Made by a program: the position numbers and the translations under genes. Below the pieces are notes generated by a model. That model was given only the letters and a program-made list of their open reading frames with translations, was not told the origin of the DNA and did no database searches. DNA of 64,000 bases from contig NZ_WTYT01000007.1 in the NCBI RefSeq assembly GCF_009827595.1, positions 1-64,000 on the forward strand, written 5' to 3'. Below are positions 24,590-34,529 of this stretch, one piece after another (position 1 is the stretch's first letter; every line of letters starts with the position of its first letter). Source of the stretch: Altericroceibacterium endophyticum. GTDB lineage: Bacteria > Pseudomonadota > Alphaproteobacteria > Sphingomonadales > Sphingomonadaceae.

Positions 24590-26434
24590 TTATTCGGAGA
24601 TTTCGCGGCCCACCGGATAAAGCAGATATTCGGAATCGTAATAGGGGCTGCGTTCATAGAACCAGTTGAGCCGCGCATCCGGGTCGGCGGCAAATTCCGC
24701 ATCCTCGGCCAGCTTCGCCTCGAACTCGGCCTTCAGAGCAGGATCCCGCTCCATCATTTCGCGGGCCATGGGTTCCACCACATAACCTTCAATATAGGAG
24801 GTCCGGGTGAGGATGCTCATGAAGAAGCCCCATTGGAACAGCGAGTCATCCGCCTGCAGCTCCAACATCATCGCCGCCAGTTGGCCCAGCGGCTGATCGG
24901 TCGGCACGCGGACCGATCCGGGCATGAAGGTGCGGCTCAGCGTTTCATGATGATAACCTCCCGCACTCACCCGGATACGGTTGCCCAGCGGCATATCCGA
25001 CACTTCCGGATCGGAAATGCGGATCATATCGAGATCGACGGTGCGCGGTTCCTCGAGCACTTCCATCTCCACGCCTTGCTCGCGCAGCCGCTTGATCACT
25101 TCAGGATAGGCGACCGAGACCCAATAGGCCTCCGGCAGATCAATCGTCACACCGGGATTCGACCCGAAGAGCGGATAGGGTGTTTCCGGCGCGACCTTGC
25201 CCAGATAGCGGATTTCTTCCGTGCCTGAGATGTCGGAATCATAATGCACCGCCTCCATCTGACGGAAAGGAACCATGCGGACCGGCTCGGCCTTGTCCTC
25301 CCAGGTCAGCACCATCTCGTCTTTCGGCTTGCGGTCTTCTTCGATGGCCGGTTTCAGCGTGTCCCAATGCTCCGCGATGCTGCGCAGCGATTGCTGCAGC
25401 AAAACATAGTCGCCCAGCACCCGCTGGCGATAGGGTTTCAGCGCATGATCTTCCACCAGAACGGCGGGGATATGCCGCAGATCGCCATAGGAATGGGAGA
25501 AACGCGGCGGGAAACCGGGCAGATAAAGCCCTTCTTCGGGATGCCGATCGTCCACGGCCAGAACCAGCGGCCCCGGGATATGCCCCTGCGATGTCAGCGC
25601 ATCGTCCATTTCCTTGCGGAAAGTGCCATGCAGCCAGGCATTCAGCTGCGGAGAATAGCTGTAATCCTGCTCCTGAAAACCGAAGGTGATATCATAGGCA
25701 AAATCGACACCATCCGACACGTGAAGGTCAAGATAGAGCGCCGGGTCCAGCGTATCGATCAGGCGCAGCATGGCCTGCATCGCTGGGGCATCGGCCTTGA
25801 TATAATCGCGGTTGAGATTGATGTTCTGCGCCGTGGTGCGCCACCCCTGCTCGACCGGGCCGCGCTGGTTCGGCCGGCTGAAACGCGATGCGCGTTCATG
25901 CCCATCGACATTGAAAATCGGCACGAAGACGAAGTTCACGTCATCCAGCAGATCGGCCTTACCGCGCAGGGCGATATCGCGCAGCAGCATCATGCCGGCA
26001 TCGGTGCCGTCGCTTTCACCCGGATGGATACCGGCCTGCGCCAGCACGGTGGGCACCGTGTCATCCAGATCGGCCGGTCCGGTCACGCCGGTCTGCCGCG
26101 TGGCGATCACGGCCACCAGATCACGCCCGAGCGCGGTCTTGCCAATCGTCACCAGATTGATGAGCGGCGATGCATCCGCCAGACGGGTGAGATAGGCCTT
26201 CATCTCGTCATAGGTGGCCGTGGCCACCATGCCCGATTGTTCCGCCGGCGTGATCCAGGGATCACCCGGCTTGGCGATCAGTGCCTCACTGGCGCCCGAC
26301 CATGCGACAGCGGGTGGCAGCGGGGCCGCCAGCTGGCTGTCTTCGGCATTGCCTGCCTCCTGCGCCATGGCAGGGCCCGCCACCCCGGCGAGCAGAAAGG
26401 CCGGAATCAGCGAACCCAGAACCCGTGAACGCAT
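24590..26434 (-). CDS. M14-family zinc carboxypeptidase, exported
   Basis: A 614-residue secreted metallopeptidase. The signal peptide ends near PAMAQ (residue 25). The M14 zinc ligands are seen as H137-x-x-E140 in AGIHPGESDG and H238 in LYLDLHVSDG. AGGAGAAG precedes the ATG at 26434; the frame opens further upstream without support. The C-terminal 250 residues carry no motif I recognise. It lies 17 bases downstream of a DUF885 gene and probably removes C-terminal residues from peptides in the periplasm. Confidence 0.88.
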   Translation of the reverse strand: MRSRVLGSLIPAFLLAGVAGPAMAQEAGNAEDSQLAAPLPPAVAWSGASEALIAKPGDPWITPAEQSGMVATATYDEMKAYLTRLADASPLINLVTIGKTALGRDLVAVIATRQTGVTGPADLDDTVPTVLAQAGIHPGESDGTDAGMMLLRDIALRGKADLLDDVNFVFVPIFNVDGHERASRFSRPNQRGPVEQGWRTTAQNINLNRDYIKADAPAMQAMLRLIDTLDPALYLDLHVSDGVDFAYDITFGFQEQDYSYSPQLNAWLHGTFRKEMDDALTSQGHIPGPLVLAVDDRHPEEGLYLPGFPPRFSHSYGDLRHIPAVLVEDHALKPYRQRVLGDYVLLQQSLRSIAEHWDTLKPAIEEDRKPKDEMVLTWEDKAEPVRMVPFRQMEAVHYDSDISGTEEIRYLGKVAPETPYPLFGSNPGVTIDLPEAYWVSVAYPEVIKRLREQGVEMEVLEEPRTVDLDMIRISDPEVSDMPLGNRIRVSAGGYHHETLSRTFMPGSVRVPTDQPLGQLAAMMLELQADDSLFQWGFFMSILTRTSYIEGYVVEPMAREMMERDPALKAEFEAKLAEDAEFAADPDARLNWFYERSPYYDSEYLLYPVGREISE

Positions 26435-26451
26435 TGTCTTCTCCTGAATAA

Positions 26452-28275
26452 TTAATCTGCCCTGGCGCTGGCGATCCAATTGTCGATCGCCGTATCCAGC
26501 GCCGGAAGCGGCAGGAATCCATAATTGAGCGCGACTTCATGATAATCGCGAATATCGTAAGCGGAACCCAGAGCCTCCTCGGCCCGGGCACGCTGTTTCT
26601 GGAACGCCTTCATCCCGATGGTAAAGGCCGTGGCCTGTCCCGGTACTGCCACATAGCGGTCCACCGCAATCTTGTTCGCGGCATGGGTGCTGGCCGTGTT
26701 GTCATCCAGATATTGCGTGGCCTGTTCGCGGCTCCAGCGTTTGTAATGCAGCCCGCTATCCACCACCAAGCGACACGCGCGCCACAATTCACCGCCAAGC
26801 CGGCCGAAATCGGCATAGGGGTCCTGATAGAAGCCCATTTCCTTGGCCAGATATTCGGCATAGAGCGCCCAACCCTCCACAAAGGAGGTGTTCTGCCACC
26901 ATTGATTGGTCTTACGCAGCTCTGGCACCGCATCATTCACCAGAATGGTCGAAATCTGCATGTGATGCCCCGGTACGCCCTCATGGTAGAGCAGCGCATC
27001 CAGATCGAACGTCGCCTGATTGGCCATGTCCGACAGGTTCAGATAAATATAGCCCGGGCGCGACCCGTCGGGCGATCCGGCGTCGAAATAGGCCGCCGGC
27101 AGGGTAGGTTCACGGTAAATTTCCGCGCGGCGAATCACCAGCGGCAGTGGTGCCTTGGCATGGAAGGCCCGCGGCAAAGCGTCATTCATAGCACCGATAA
27201 TGCCGCGCGCCCGTTCCAGATAGGCTTGCCGCCCTTCATCCGTATTCGGGTAATAGAATTGCGGGTCTTTCTTCAGCTGATCCATGAATTGCTGCAGCGA
27301 GCCGGTGAAGCCCACCTGATCCATGATCGCCTGCATTTCACCGTGGATCCGCTTCACTTCGGACAGGCCGAGCTCGTGGATTTCCGCAGGTGTCATCTGC
27401 GTGGTCGTAAACTGGCGGATGAGAAATTCGTAATATTCATCGCCATCGGGCAGCGACCATACGCCCGCATCGCTCGGCGCAGCGGCGGCTTGCACTTCCA
27501 GCTCGGCAATCAGTCTTTCATAACCACCTTTGAAAGGTCCGGTCAGCGCATCCCGCGCGCGCTCCAACAGCGTTTCGCGCTGGAAAGGATCAACATCCAA
27601 TTCGCTGATCTTGCGGGAGAAATCGCTCCATACCGGGCTGTCGTCGCCCTCTTCGAAAGGGGCACCGGTAATAATCTGGCGCGATCCGGAAATCAGCAGC
27701 GGATAGATGGATGACGCCATGTAGAAACCATGCGCGGCATGGTCCTGCAAACGCGCGACCATCTGGTCAAAGGCCAGCGGCGCCAGATTGAGGCGGCTGA
27801 TATAATCCTCCGCATCCTGCAGATTGCGGATCGGATGCTGATTGATCAGCACATTGGGCACATCGATATGCAGGCCGACAATCTGGTTCAGCGGGTAATC
27901 ATGCCGCCGCCAGCGATAGCGTTCGGCAATGATGTTCTGATCACTTTCAAAGGCGCGGTACTGCACCTGTGCATCCGGGCTCAGCGCATCGAAATCGATC
28001 GCCTGCAAACGGCGCAGATTGAGCGCGGCGGCGCGATGCAGCGCATCTTCGCCATCGGCCGAAAAATCATCCCACCGGCCGGTGCCGATGGTGGACCCCA
28101 CGGTCGCGCCCAGCATGGGGCTGAGCTCGAGCGTGCGGAGATAGGCATCCTGCAGCAAGGATGTCAGCTGCAGGTCAGCTTGGGGGGAAGACGCGGCGGC
28201 CAGAGCCGACCCCGGTGAGAACACCGGAATGGCGGCGGCACTCGCCATCAGGGCGATTGCTTTGCGGCGGTTCAT
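26452..28275 (-). CDS. DUF885 family protein, probable exported metallopeptidase
   Basis: A 607-residue DUF885 protein. The N-terminus (MNRRKAIALMASAAAIPVF) looks like a twin-arginine or Sec signal. The conserved zinc-site-like motif HEGVPGHHMQ near residue 430 and the later SFVEGWALYAE supply the HExxxGH and Glu of this family. The start at 28275 follows GGGGGGAAGGC; an ATG at 28293 overlapping the previous stop is possible. It sits between a TonB receptor and an M14 carboxypeptidase with tiny gaps, so a role in breaking down imported peptides is likely. Confidence 0.87.
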   Translation of the reverse strand: MNRRKAIALMASAAAIPVFSPGSALAAASSPQADLQLTSLLQDAYLRTLELSPMLGATVGSTIGTGRWDDFSADGEDALHRAAALNLRRLQAIDFDALSPDAQVQYRAFESDQNIIAERYRWRRHDYPLNQIVGLHIDVPNVLINQHPIRNLQDAEDYISRLNLAPLAFDQMVARLQDHAAHGFYMASSIYPLLISGSRQIITGAPFEEGDDSPVWSDFSRKISELDVDPFQRETLLERARDALTGPFKGGYERLIAELEVQAAAAPSDAGVWSLPDGDEYYEFLIRQFTTTQMTPAEIHELGLSEVKRIHGEMQAIMDQVGFTGSLQQFMDQLKKDPQFYYPNTDEGRQAYLERARGIIGAMNDALPRAFHAKAPLPLVIRRAEIYREPTLPAAYFDAGSPDGSRPGYIYLNLSDMANQATFDLDALLYHEGVPGHHMQISTILVNDAVPELRKTNQWWQNTSFVEGWALYAEYLAKEMGFYQDPYADFGRLGGELWRACRLVVDSGLHYKRWSREQATQYLDDNTASTHAANKIAVDRYVAVPGQATAFTIGMKAFQKQRARAEEALGSAYDIRDYHEVALNYGFLPLPALDTAIDNWIASARAD

Positions 28276-28292
28276 GCCTTCCCCCCAACCCA

Positions 28293-30536
28293 TTAGAACG
28301 TCACCGTGAAGCGGCCGCCGAAGTTGCGGACCGAAGGCTGCACATAGAGGCCGCCAGCAAAGGCTTTCTCATAGGCATTGGTGAAGTATTTTTCATTCAG
28401 CAGGTTCTCAGCATACGCCTGGACCGAGAAATTGTCCCACGAAAAACCAGCCCGCAGATTGACGACGTCGAAACTCGGCACCCGGTAAGGCCAGACATCA
28501 TAAACCAGCGCTTCCTTGCTGGAATAGATCGAATCGCGATAGGTCCATTCCGCGCGGATATAGGCATCGACATCCTGTGTCGGGGCGAATTCATATTCAC
28601 CAAAGGCACTCAGCGTCCATTTCGGTGAATTGGGCATCCGGTAATCCGACAGATCGACGATGTTACCATTCACATAGGCATTGGTGTAATCTTCGAACTT
28701 GGCATCCAGATAGCCGACCGAACCGCCCAGCTTGAGACCCGGCGTGAAACGGTACGTCGCATCCAGTTCAAACCCTTTGCTGGTTGCCGATGCAGCGTTT
28801 TCAATGCCGGAGAAGAAGGTGATGTCATCGCCATCGACTTCTGCCTGAGCGAATGCCGTCTGCAGATCGGACCATTCCATGTAGAACACGGCCGCATTGA
28901 GCAGCAGGCGGCGGTCAAACGCTTCGGTCTTGAAACCGACTTCGTAGTTCCACAGCGTTTCGGGTTCGTAGGAAGTGTCATCCAGATTGGGGTTGATCTG
29001 CACACCGCCAGCCTTGAAGCCGCGTGATGCGGTGGCATAGACATTGGTGCGGTTGGCCAGTTCATAGGCCAGGGTGATGCGCGGCGAGAAGTTGTCGAAA
29101 GACGCGCTTTCATTCACTTGACCGTTAATTTCACCATTCGACGTGTTGAACTGCGCAACCGTGACCTTTTCATGTGTGAAGCGGCCACCCAGCGTCAGCG
29201 ACAGGGCGTCGGTGAATTCATAGGCGCCCTGCGCAAACACGGCCCAGCTTTCGGACTTGCCGTTGCTCAGCGTGCTGGTGATGGCCAGATCAGGTTCCAG
29301 ACCGAAAGGATTGTCGGCACCGGTGTAGGTGAACTGGTTCAGATCGCCCTTATCTTCGGCATACATACCGCCGAAGGTCCAGGACAGCGGATCGCCATTG
29401 TCAGGCGATTGTACGCGGATTTCCTGACTGAAGGACTGACGCGTGATCGGCTTTTCTTCGTAGTAATAATCCTTGCTCGAGCCATCGATATCGCCCTGCA
29501 GGAACTGGTCGGAATGAATATAGCCGGTGATGCTGGTCAGCGTGAAAGCTTCGCTTTCCCACACGGCGCGGCCGGTGACGAAATAGAATTCCGTACCAAT
29601 CTTCTGAGGCCGGTTGAAGTTCACCTTATTGGTGTTCTCAGGGAAGAAGCCCACGCCATCGGGGTCAGCCTGGGGATCGTCAATGCCCGGGAAAACCACG
29701 GCCAATGCCGTATCGCCCAGCACGCCGGAAGGCACGCCTTCGCGCATGCCGACATTTTCCTTGGTATAGGTGCCGGACAGATCGACCGTCAGATTATAGG
29801 TCGGCTGAATGCGCAAGGATGCCTTGCCGTAGTAATAATCAGAATCATTACCGCCGCCGATTTCGTTGATATTCTTGATGTTGCCATCGCTGTGCGAATA
29901 GCGGCCAGCCATGCGCAGGCCGATGACATCATCCACCAGCGGCGCGTTGAAAACGGCATGCGTGTCAATCGTGTTGAAGCTGGAATAACCGATCGAAGCT
30001 TCGCCTTCATACTGTGACGGGTCAGCCTGATTGGTGGTGATGTTGATCGCACCGCCAATGGCATTGCGGCCGAAATAGGTACCCTGCGGCCCGCGCAGCA
30101 CTTCGATACGCTCGATATCGACGATCTCGGGGTTCACCGTGCCGGTGGAGACGTTGAAATCATCAATGTAGAAACCAAAGGTGCTGGTGCGCGGATTGGC
30201 TTCCGTGCTCAGCTGGTTGGTCACGCCGCGAATGCTGATTTCCTTACGGTCACGCGCACCGGTGGAAATGAAGCTGACATTGGGTGATTTGGCGAAATAA
30301 TCGTCCAGACCCTTCACATTCTGCTTGGAAATATCATCCGCGCTGAAGGTGGTGAGGCTGATCGGCACGTCGGTCGCGATCTGGGCGCGGCGCTGTGCGG
30401 TTACGATGATTTCGTCAAAGGCAGGCGTGGCGTCGCTTGCACCCTGAGCGCGATCCTGCGCAAGAGCGGGCGTGGCGAAACTGATGCACGAGATCCCGGA
30501 CAGGATCGCACAACGAAGAAGATTGACGCGGTTCAT
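28293..30536 (-). CDS. TonB-dependent outer-membrane receptor
   Basis: A 747-residue receptor with signal peptide ending at PALAQ, TonB box FDEIIVTAQRR, plug motifs (ISIRGVTNQ, IERIEVLRGPQGTYFGRNAIGG) and a terminal Phe (FTVTF). AAGGGAAAATTC precedes the ATG at 30536. It heads a tightly spaced run with the DUF885 and M14 genes, which suggests uptake of peptides or peptide-like compounds and their hydrolysis. The plug form is the large CirA/FyuA-like group that sphingomonads expand. Confidence 0.92.
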   Translation of the reverse strand: MNRVNLLRCAILSGISCISFATPALAQDRAQGASDATPAFDEIIVTAQRRAQIATDVPISLTTFSADDISKQNVKGLDDYFAKSPNVSFISTGARDRKEISIRGVTNQLSTEANPRTSTFGFYIDDFNVSTGTVNPEIVDIERIEVLRGPQGTYFGRNAIGGAINITTNQADPSQYEGEASIGYSSFNTIDTHAVFNAPLVDDVIGLRMAGRYSHSDGNIKNINEIGGGNDSDYYYGKASLRIQPTYNLTVDLSGTYTKENVGMREGVPSGVLGDTALAVVFPGIDDPQADPDGVGFFPENTNKVNFNRPQKIGTEFYFVTGRAVWESEAFTLTSITGYIHSDQFLQGDIDGSSKDYYYEEKPITRQSFSQEIRVQSPDNGDPLSWTFGGMYAEDKGDLNQFTYTGADNPFGLEPDLAITSTLSNGKSESWAVFAQGAYEFTDALSLTLGGRFTHEKVTVAQFNTSNGEINGQVNESASFDNFSPRITLAYELANRTNVYATASRGFKAGGVQINPNLDDTSYEPETLWNYEVGFKTEAFDRRLLLNAAVFYMEWSDLQTAFAQAEVDGDDITFFSGIENAASATSKGFELDATYRFTPGLKLGGSVGYLDAKFEDYTNAYVNGNIVDLSDYRMPNSPKWTLSAFGEYEFAPTQDVDAYIRAEWTYRDSIYSSKEALVYDVWPYRVPSFDVVNLRAGFSWDNFSVQAYAENLLNEKYFTNAYEKAFAGGLYVQPSVRNFGGRFTVTF

Positions 30537-30622
30537 GAATTTTCCCTTTGAATTTGCGTTTCGCGCCGGCTTCTTTTGAGCCCGGTCACGCACAACGCCC
30601 CCTGCGATGGATTATAAGTGAA

Positions 30623-31168
30623 TTACTCGGCGGTTTCGTAAGCTTCGTGAGTTCCATCGACGCTCAAGAAGTCGATCACGGAAATCTTGCCATCACGGAT
30701 TTCGGCATAGCCCATCACCAATTCATTCGAATCTTCGCCATTCGCGGCGGCATCAATGGAATGATAGGTGAAGATCTTGCTGCCATCGGGTGAGGAAAAG
30801 GAGCGGATGAAAGGCAGGTTGATCACAACCTTATCCGTATCCGCCTGGATCTTGCGGAAATGCGTGGCCAGATCGTCCAGCCCGCTCACGCGCTTCTTGC
30901 CATTGATACGCATGACCGCATCATCGGTGAAATAGGTGCCGAAAGCTTCTGGCGTGAAACCTTCCGGATTTTTATAGGCCGTGTTCCACCACTGGAACAT
31001 CTTCGTCAGAACGTCGTTATCGACGGGCGTGTTAAAGGTCAGCGCTTCGCTTTCGGCTTCGGCACCTGCCGCAACATTGTCGCCCGTAGCGGTTTCATCC
31101 GCCGCGCCGGAACAGCCGGCAAGAGCGATCGAGGCGGCGAGAATTGATGTGGTGAGAAATTTTCTCAT
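30623..31168 (-). CDS. SnoaL/NTF2-like lipoprotein
   Basis: A 181-residue predicted lipoprotein. The lipobox LAGC with C19 closes the signal peptide of MRKFLTTSILAASIALAGC. Residues 50-170 resemble SnoaL/NTF2-like folds (MFQWWNTAYKNPEGFTPEAF, YFTDDAVMRINGKKRVSGLD, YAEIRDGKISVIDFLSVDG). GGGGAAG precedes the start at 31168. It is 86 bases upstream of the TonB receptor on the same strand and may be part of the same unit. Function unknown. Confidence 0.75.
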   Translation of the reverse strand: MRKFLTTSILAASIALAGCSGAADETATGDNVAAGAEAESEALTFNTPVDNDVLTKMFQWWNTAYKNPEGFTPEAFGTYFTDDAVMRINGKKRVSGLDDLATHFRKIQADTDKVVINLPFIRSFSSPDGSKIFTYHSIDAAANGEDSNELVMGYAEIRDGKISVIDFLSVDGTHEAYETAE

Positions 31169-31614
31169 AACGGCTTCCCCATTTGGCGCCACGCCTCCCT
31201 GATGAGCGTGACTGTCAAAATTGCTTCATCAAAGACTGTCTGAGCAAAGCTGTTCGTTCAATGAAGCATATCGACGTAAGTCGTTGCGCGCAGCGCAACG
31301 GTGGGCAAGGATGATGCTGATTTGCAGGAAGTGAGAAAGATTTGCTGCGCGCCGTGCTGTTTCAGCTTTTCGCGCCCCGGCCCGGCGCTCTAATGCGCAG
31401 GGCAATTCCGGCCCTGATGGCGCTCTCAACCGGCTACGGCGAGGCCACTCCGCATAGAGACAGTGCGGAATCGGGCAGCACCGGGCATGTTCTATGCCGC
31501 GCGTCTTATCAAACGATCAAAGCCCGCTTGGGCCGGCTGATCTCTTTCATTACTCATGATCGCGTCCAAAGGCGCTGACGCACAGCGCCTTTGGAGCCGT
31601 ATTCCACGGCAATT
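31169..31614. other. intergenic region with two dyads
   Basis: About 446 bases without a supported gene. It contains an inverted repeat GTTGCGC-GCA-GCGCAAC at 31283-31299, possibly an operator for the lipoprotein/receptor unit, and the hairpin at 31566-31594 described separately. Open frames here lack ribosome sites and recognisable motifs. Confidence 0.5.
31566..31594 (-). terminator. 12-bp perfect hairpin downstream of SDR gene
   Basis: CCAAAGGCGCTG (31566-31577) pairs with CAGCGCCTTTGG (31583-31594) around a five-base loop, 20 bases past the stop of the minus-strand SDR gene. No T tract follows, so termination is likely but not certain. Confidence 0.6.
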
Positions 31615-32364
31615 CTAACGCAGTTCCATCGCCCCGCCATCAACGCAGAGATTGGCTGCGGTGATGAAGCTGGCTTCATCCGAGGCAAGAAACAGCACGG
31701 CGCGGGCCACTTCCTCGGCCTGACCCATCCGGTGCATGGGAACGCTTTCGATCATCTTTTCGCGCAAGGCATCCACCTGCGCCCCGGTCACGCCCGGATT
31801 GCGGTAGAGCAGCGGCGTATCGATCGGCCCCGGACTGACCATGTTCACGCGAATGCCTTCGGAAACCAGTTCCCCCGCGATCACTTTCATGGCCGCGTGC
31901 AGGCCATTCTTGGCTGCGGCATACATCGCATTCCCGGCCATGGCGATATGCGCCCCGATTGACCCCGTGACAACGATAGAGGACCCTTTGCCGAGCAGCG
32001 GCAACGCCTTTTGAATGGCAAACACGCAGCTCTTCAGATTGATCGAATGGATCGAATCCCACTGCTCCTCGGTAATCTCACGCAGGGGGGCGAACCCGCC
32101 GACACCGGCATTGATGAACAGAACATCGAGCGTCTTGCCACTGGCCTGCATATCAGCGAGGAGCGCGTCCATAGCGGCGCCATCGGTAATATCGACCTGG
32201 TGGCCCTGCGTCCCCGGCACGGCCTGCATCGCCTCGTCAATCGTTTGCTGATTGCGCCCGGTGAATTGAACATCGGCGCCTTCCGCAGCGAAGCCTTTGA
32301 CACTGGCGAGGCCAATGCCGCTATTACCGCCCAGCACGAGCACATTCTTACTTTCGAAACGCAT
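31615..32364 (-). CDS. short-chain dehydrogenase/reductase
   Basis: A 249-residue classical SDR. The cofactor loop is GGNSGIGLASVKGF near residues 12-25, the active site has a Ser in VVTGSIGAHIA and YAAAK, and the C-terminus reads CVDGGAMELR. AGGGAGAG precedes the start at 32364; the longer open frame has none. It is the last gene of a minus-strand run with two SnoaL-like genes and an MFS transporter, so it probably oxidises or reduces a hydroxyl or keto group on the imported compound. Confidence 0.9.
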   Translation of the reverse strand: MRFESKNVLVLGGNSGIGLASVKGFAAEGADVQFTGRNQQTIDEAMQAVPGTQGHQVDITDGAAMDALLADMQASGKTLDVLFINAGVGGFAPLREITEEQWDSIHSINLKSCVFAIQKALPLLGKGSSIVVTGSIGAHIAMAGNAMYAAAKNGLHAAMKVIAGELVSEGIRVNMVSPGPIDTPLLYRNPGVTGAQVDALREKMIESVPMHRMGQAEEVARAVLFLASDEASFITAANLCVDGGAMELR

Positions 32365-32408
32365 GGATACTCTCTCCCTTGAAATAGTGGCCGATACAAA
32401 GCCTGCTC

Positions 32409-32819
32409 TCAAAATGGCGATAGGGGGTTGATGCTGCCTGGCTGAATATCCTGCACCACATCCCAATGTTCGGCGATCAGGCCGTTTTCGATGCGATAGA
32501 TATCAACCGCAGCCCAGCCCTTGTCGCCGGGCCAGCGGCGCGCGTGGTAATGAACCATGACCATATCGCCATCGACCATCATCCGTTTGACGTCATGCAC
32601 CGATTGCGGATGGTCCCGCTTGATCCGCCGCAGCAGCTCCTTGAGCGGCCCGGTTCCCTGCCGCGCCGAAGGACTATGCTGGATATAATCTGGCCAGATA
32701 TAGAAATCGACCGCCTCATCATCGATTGCATTCAGGACATTCTCGAACAAGCCCTCGACCAGCGCGAGATTGACCTCTTCCTCTGTCGTATAGTTCCTGG
32801 GGCGATGAATCCGGGCCAT
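32409..32819 (-). CDS. SnoaL-like (NTF2-fold) protein
   Basis: A 136-residue SnoaL-like polyketide-cyclase-fold protein. Motifs: DFYIWPDYIQHSPSARQGTG, the pocket strand MVMVHYHARRWPGDKG, and the closing AVDIYRIENGLIAEHWDV, which is the most conserved part of the family. It lies nine bases after its paralogue at 32829 and is clearly co-transcribed. Such proteins act as small isomerases, cyclases or dehydratases; no catalytic residue can be fixed. Confidence 0.8.
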   Translation of the reverse strand: MARIHRPRNYTTEEEVNLALVEGLFENVLNAIDDEAVDFYIWPDYIQHSPSARQGTGPLKELLRRIKRDHPQSVHDVKRMMVDGDMVMVHYHARRWPGDKGWAAVDIYRIENGLIAEHWDVVQDIQPGSINPLSPF

Positions 32820-32828
32820 GGGGCGGGC

Positions 32829-33218
32829 TTAATACATGCCGTTTTCGTGGGGCAGGCTGGCGGGGATTTCCTGCAAGACTTCCCAATGTTCGCGCACTTT
32901 GCCGTCTTCCATGCGGAAAATGTCGGCAATTGCCATGCCGGGGTCCCCCTCATGCCGGATCGTGTGAATCTGAAAGATCGTATAATCACCATCGGCGAAG
33001 GCGCCCTTGATGGTCATTTTCACATCGGGAAAGCGCCCGGCACGATCGGCAAAGAAAGCGCGCAGCCCCTCGCGTCCACCGCTCGCCGCCGTGCTGTGCT
33101 GGATATAGTCGGGATGAATGAATTCATCGACGCGGCTCGCGTCGAAAGTGAACAGCATTTCGTGATACATGCGGGTGCAGAAGTCGAGATTGTGCTGTTC
33201 CTGCGGACTATAAGGCAT
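32829..33218 (-). CDS. SnoaL-like (NTF2-fold) protein
   Basis: A 129-residue protein with FIHPDYIQHSTAASGGREGL and IADIFRMEDGKVREHWEVLQ, paralogous to the next gene (32409). The start at 33218 was chosen because the longer frame runs backwards through the MFS gene; the MFS stop is five bases upstream. Two adjacent paralogues of the same fold suggest a heteromeric or sequential pair. Confidence 0.8.
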   Translation of the reverse strand: MPYSPQEQHNLDFCTRMYHEMLFTFDASRVDEFIHPDYIQHSTAASGGREGLRAFFADRAGRFPDVKMTIKGAFADGDYTIFQIHTIRHEGDPGMAIADIFRMEDGKVREHWEVLQEIPASLPHENGMY

Positions 33219-33223
33219 AAGAT

Positions 33224-34459
33224 TTACATCTCCGGTTGCGCCGCATCCTGTGCGGCCGTGTTCGTTTCTTTGAGGAATAATGCGACCATTCCTGCGCTGA
33301 GCGACATGACCAGCGCGATCAGCAGCGGGGATTGCAGCCCATAGGCATCGGCGAGCCGGCCCGCCCCCAGCGGCGCCACAACACCGCCGGTCAATTCGGC
33401 AATCGCCACCACCAGCCCCATGGCCGCCGCCGTCCCGCGTCCTGAAAGGCTTTCCGCCGGGATGACCCCCATGAAGAGGGGAAATGTGCCCAGTCCGATC
33501 CAGCCCAGAAACATCAGGCCGGTCAGCATCACGGGCGGCCCGTGGAAATAAAGCGCGGCAAGCGGCGTCAGTGCCATCAATGCGCCGAATATAACCATGG
33601 GCAGACGGCGGCCAATCCTGTCGGAAAGAAATGGCACGAGCAGCCCCCCGATCGGGGGACACAGGCCAAGTATCGCCATGATCGTGGCCATATGGCCGGG
33701 CGCAAAACCGCGGATCTGCGTGAGATAAAGCGGGAGAAAAATGGACCCCAGAACGACACTGCCTACCAGCAGGCAACCGATCACGGCGCATAGGGCAATG
33801 TTCCGGTGTCGCAGCATCTCCAGCATACCCGGCCCGGTGGCAGTTTGCTGCGCAGTGTGTGCTTCCGGGGAGGATTCAACCGGTTCGGCGACATAGCGCC
33901 AGATCAGCAGCGCCAGAATAAAACCGGGCAGCGCGGCCGTGTAAAAGGAATAGCGCCACCCCCACATTTCCGCGATCGCGACCGAGATGATCGGGGCGAT
34001 AGCCGTGCCGAGGATCGCACCGAAAACATTCTGCACGATCCCGATATTGAGGCCGCGGCGCCGGGCCGGTGTCACCACCGCGATAATCGCCAGGCAGATC
34101 GGGAGGAAAGGTCCCTCCACCAGCCCCATCAGCAGGCGCGATGCGAACAGGGTCCAGAAATCCGTGGCCAGACCGGACAAGACCGAACAGGCCGAGAAAA
34201 TCACCAGCGAGGCGAGCAGAAAGGGTTTTCTGACGCCGAGATTGTCCGACCAGCGACCGAGCACATAGGCCCCGATGGCCCAGCTGAGCGACAGGGCCGC
34301 GCCCAGCGCCCCCACCTGCGTATTGTTGAGCTGGAATTCCGGTACGATGAAGGGCGTCAGAAACGTCATCATCATCCGGTCGTAATAGGCAAAGCCATAA
34401 GCCAGCCCGAGCAATATCAGCGTTCGCGTCTCGTAACTGCGCGAGGCGGGTCGGGACAT
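33224..34459 (-). CDS. MFS transporter
   Basis: A 411-residue inner-membrane transporter with about twelve hydrophobic segments. The loop between helices 2 and 3 reads GRWSDNLGVRKP, close to the MFS motif GxxxDxxGRR, and ARRRGLNIG follows helix 4. It fits the anion:cation symporter or aromatic acid exchanger type. It is followed by SnoaL-like and SDR genes and preceded by a TonB receptor, forming an uptake-and-modification unit. The substrate is unknown. Confidence 0.88.
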   Translation of the reverse strand: MSRPASRSYETRTLILLGLAYGFAYYDRMMMTFLTPFIVPEFQLNNTQVGALGAALSLSWAIGAYVLGRWSDNLGVRKPFLLASLVIFSACSVLSGLATDFWTLFASRLLMGLVEGPFLPICLAIIAVVTPARRRGLNIGIVQNVFGAILGTAIAPIISVAIAEMWGWRYSFYTAALPGFILALLIWRYVAEPVESSPEAHTAQQTATGPGMLEMLRHRNIALCAVIGCLLVGSVVLGSIFLPLYLTQIRGFAPGHMATIMAILGLCPPIGGLLVPFLSDRIGRRLPMVIFGALMALTPLAALYFHGPPVMLTGLMFLGWIGLGTFPLFMGVIPAESLSGRGTAAAMGLVVAIAELTGGVVAPLGAGRLADAYGLQSPLLIALVMSLSAGMVALFLKETNTAAQDAAQPEM

Positions 34460-34529
34460 GGTCTATCCTTTGCAATGCGCCGCAGGAAAGCGCGCGGCTT
34501 CCCTGCGGCCATGGGCCAAATTCAACGGA

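Noticed and set aside
31283-31299. GTTGCGC-GCA-GCGCAAC dyad as a promoter operator
   Set aside because: Perfect but short and GC-rich, which is frequent in this composition; mentioned only as part of the intergenic note.
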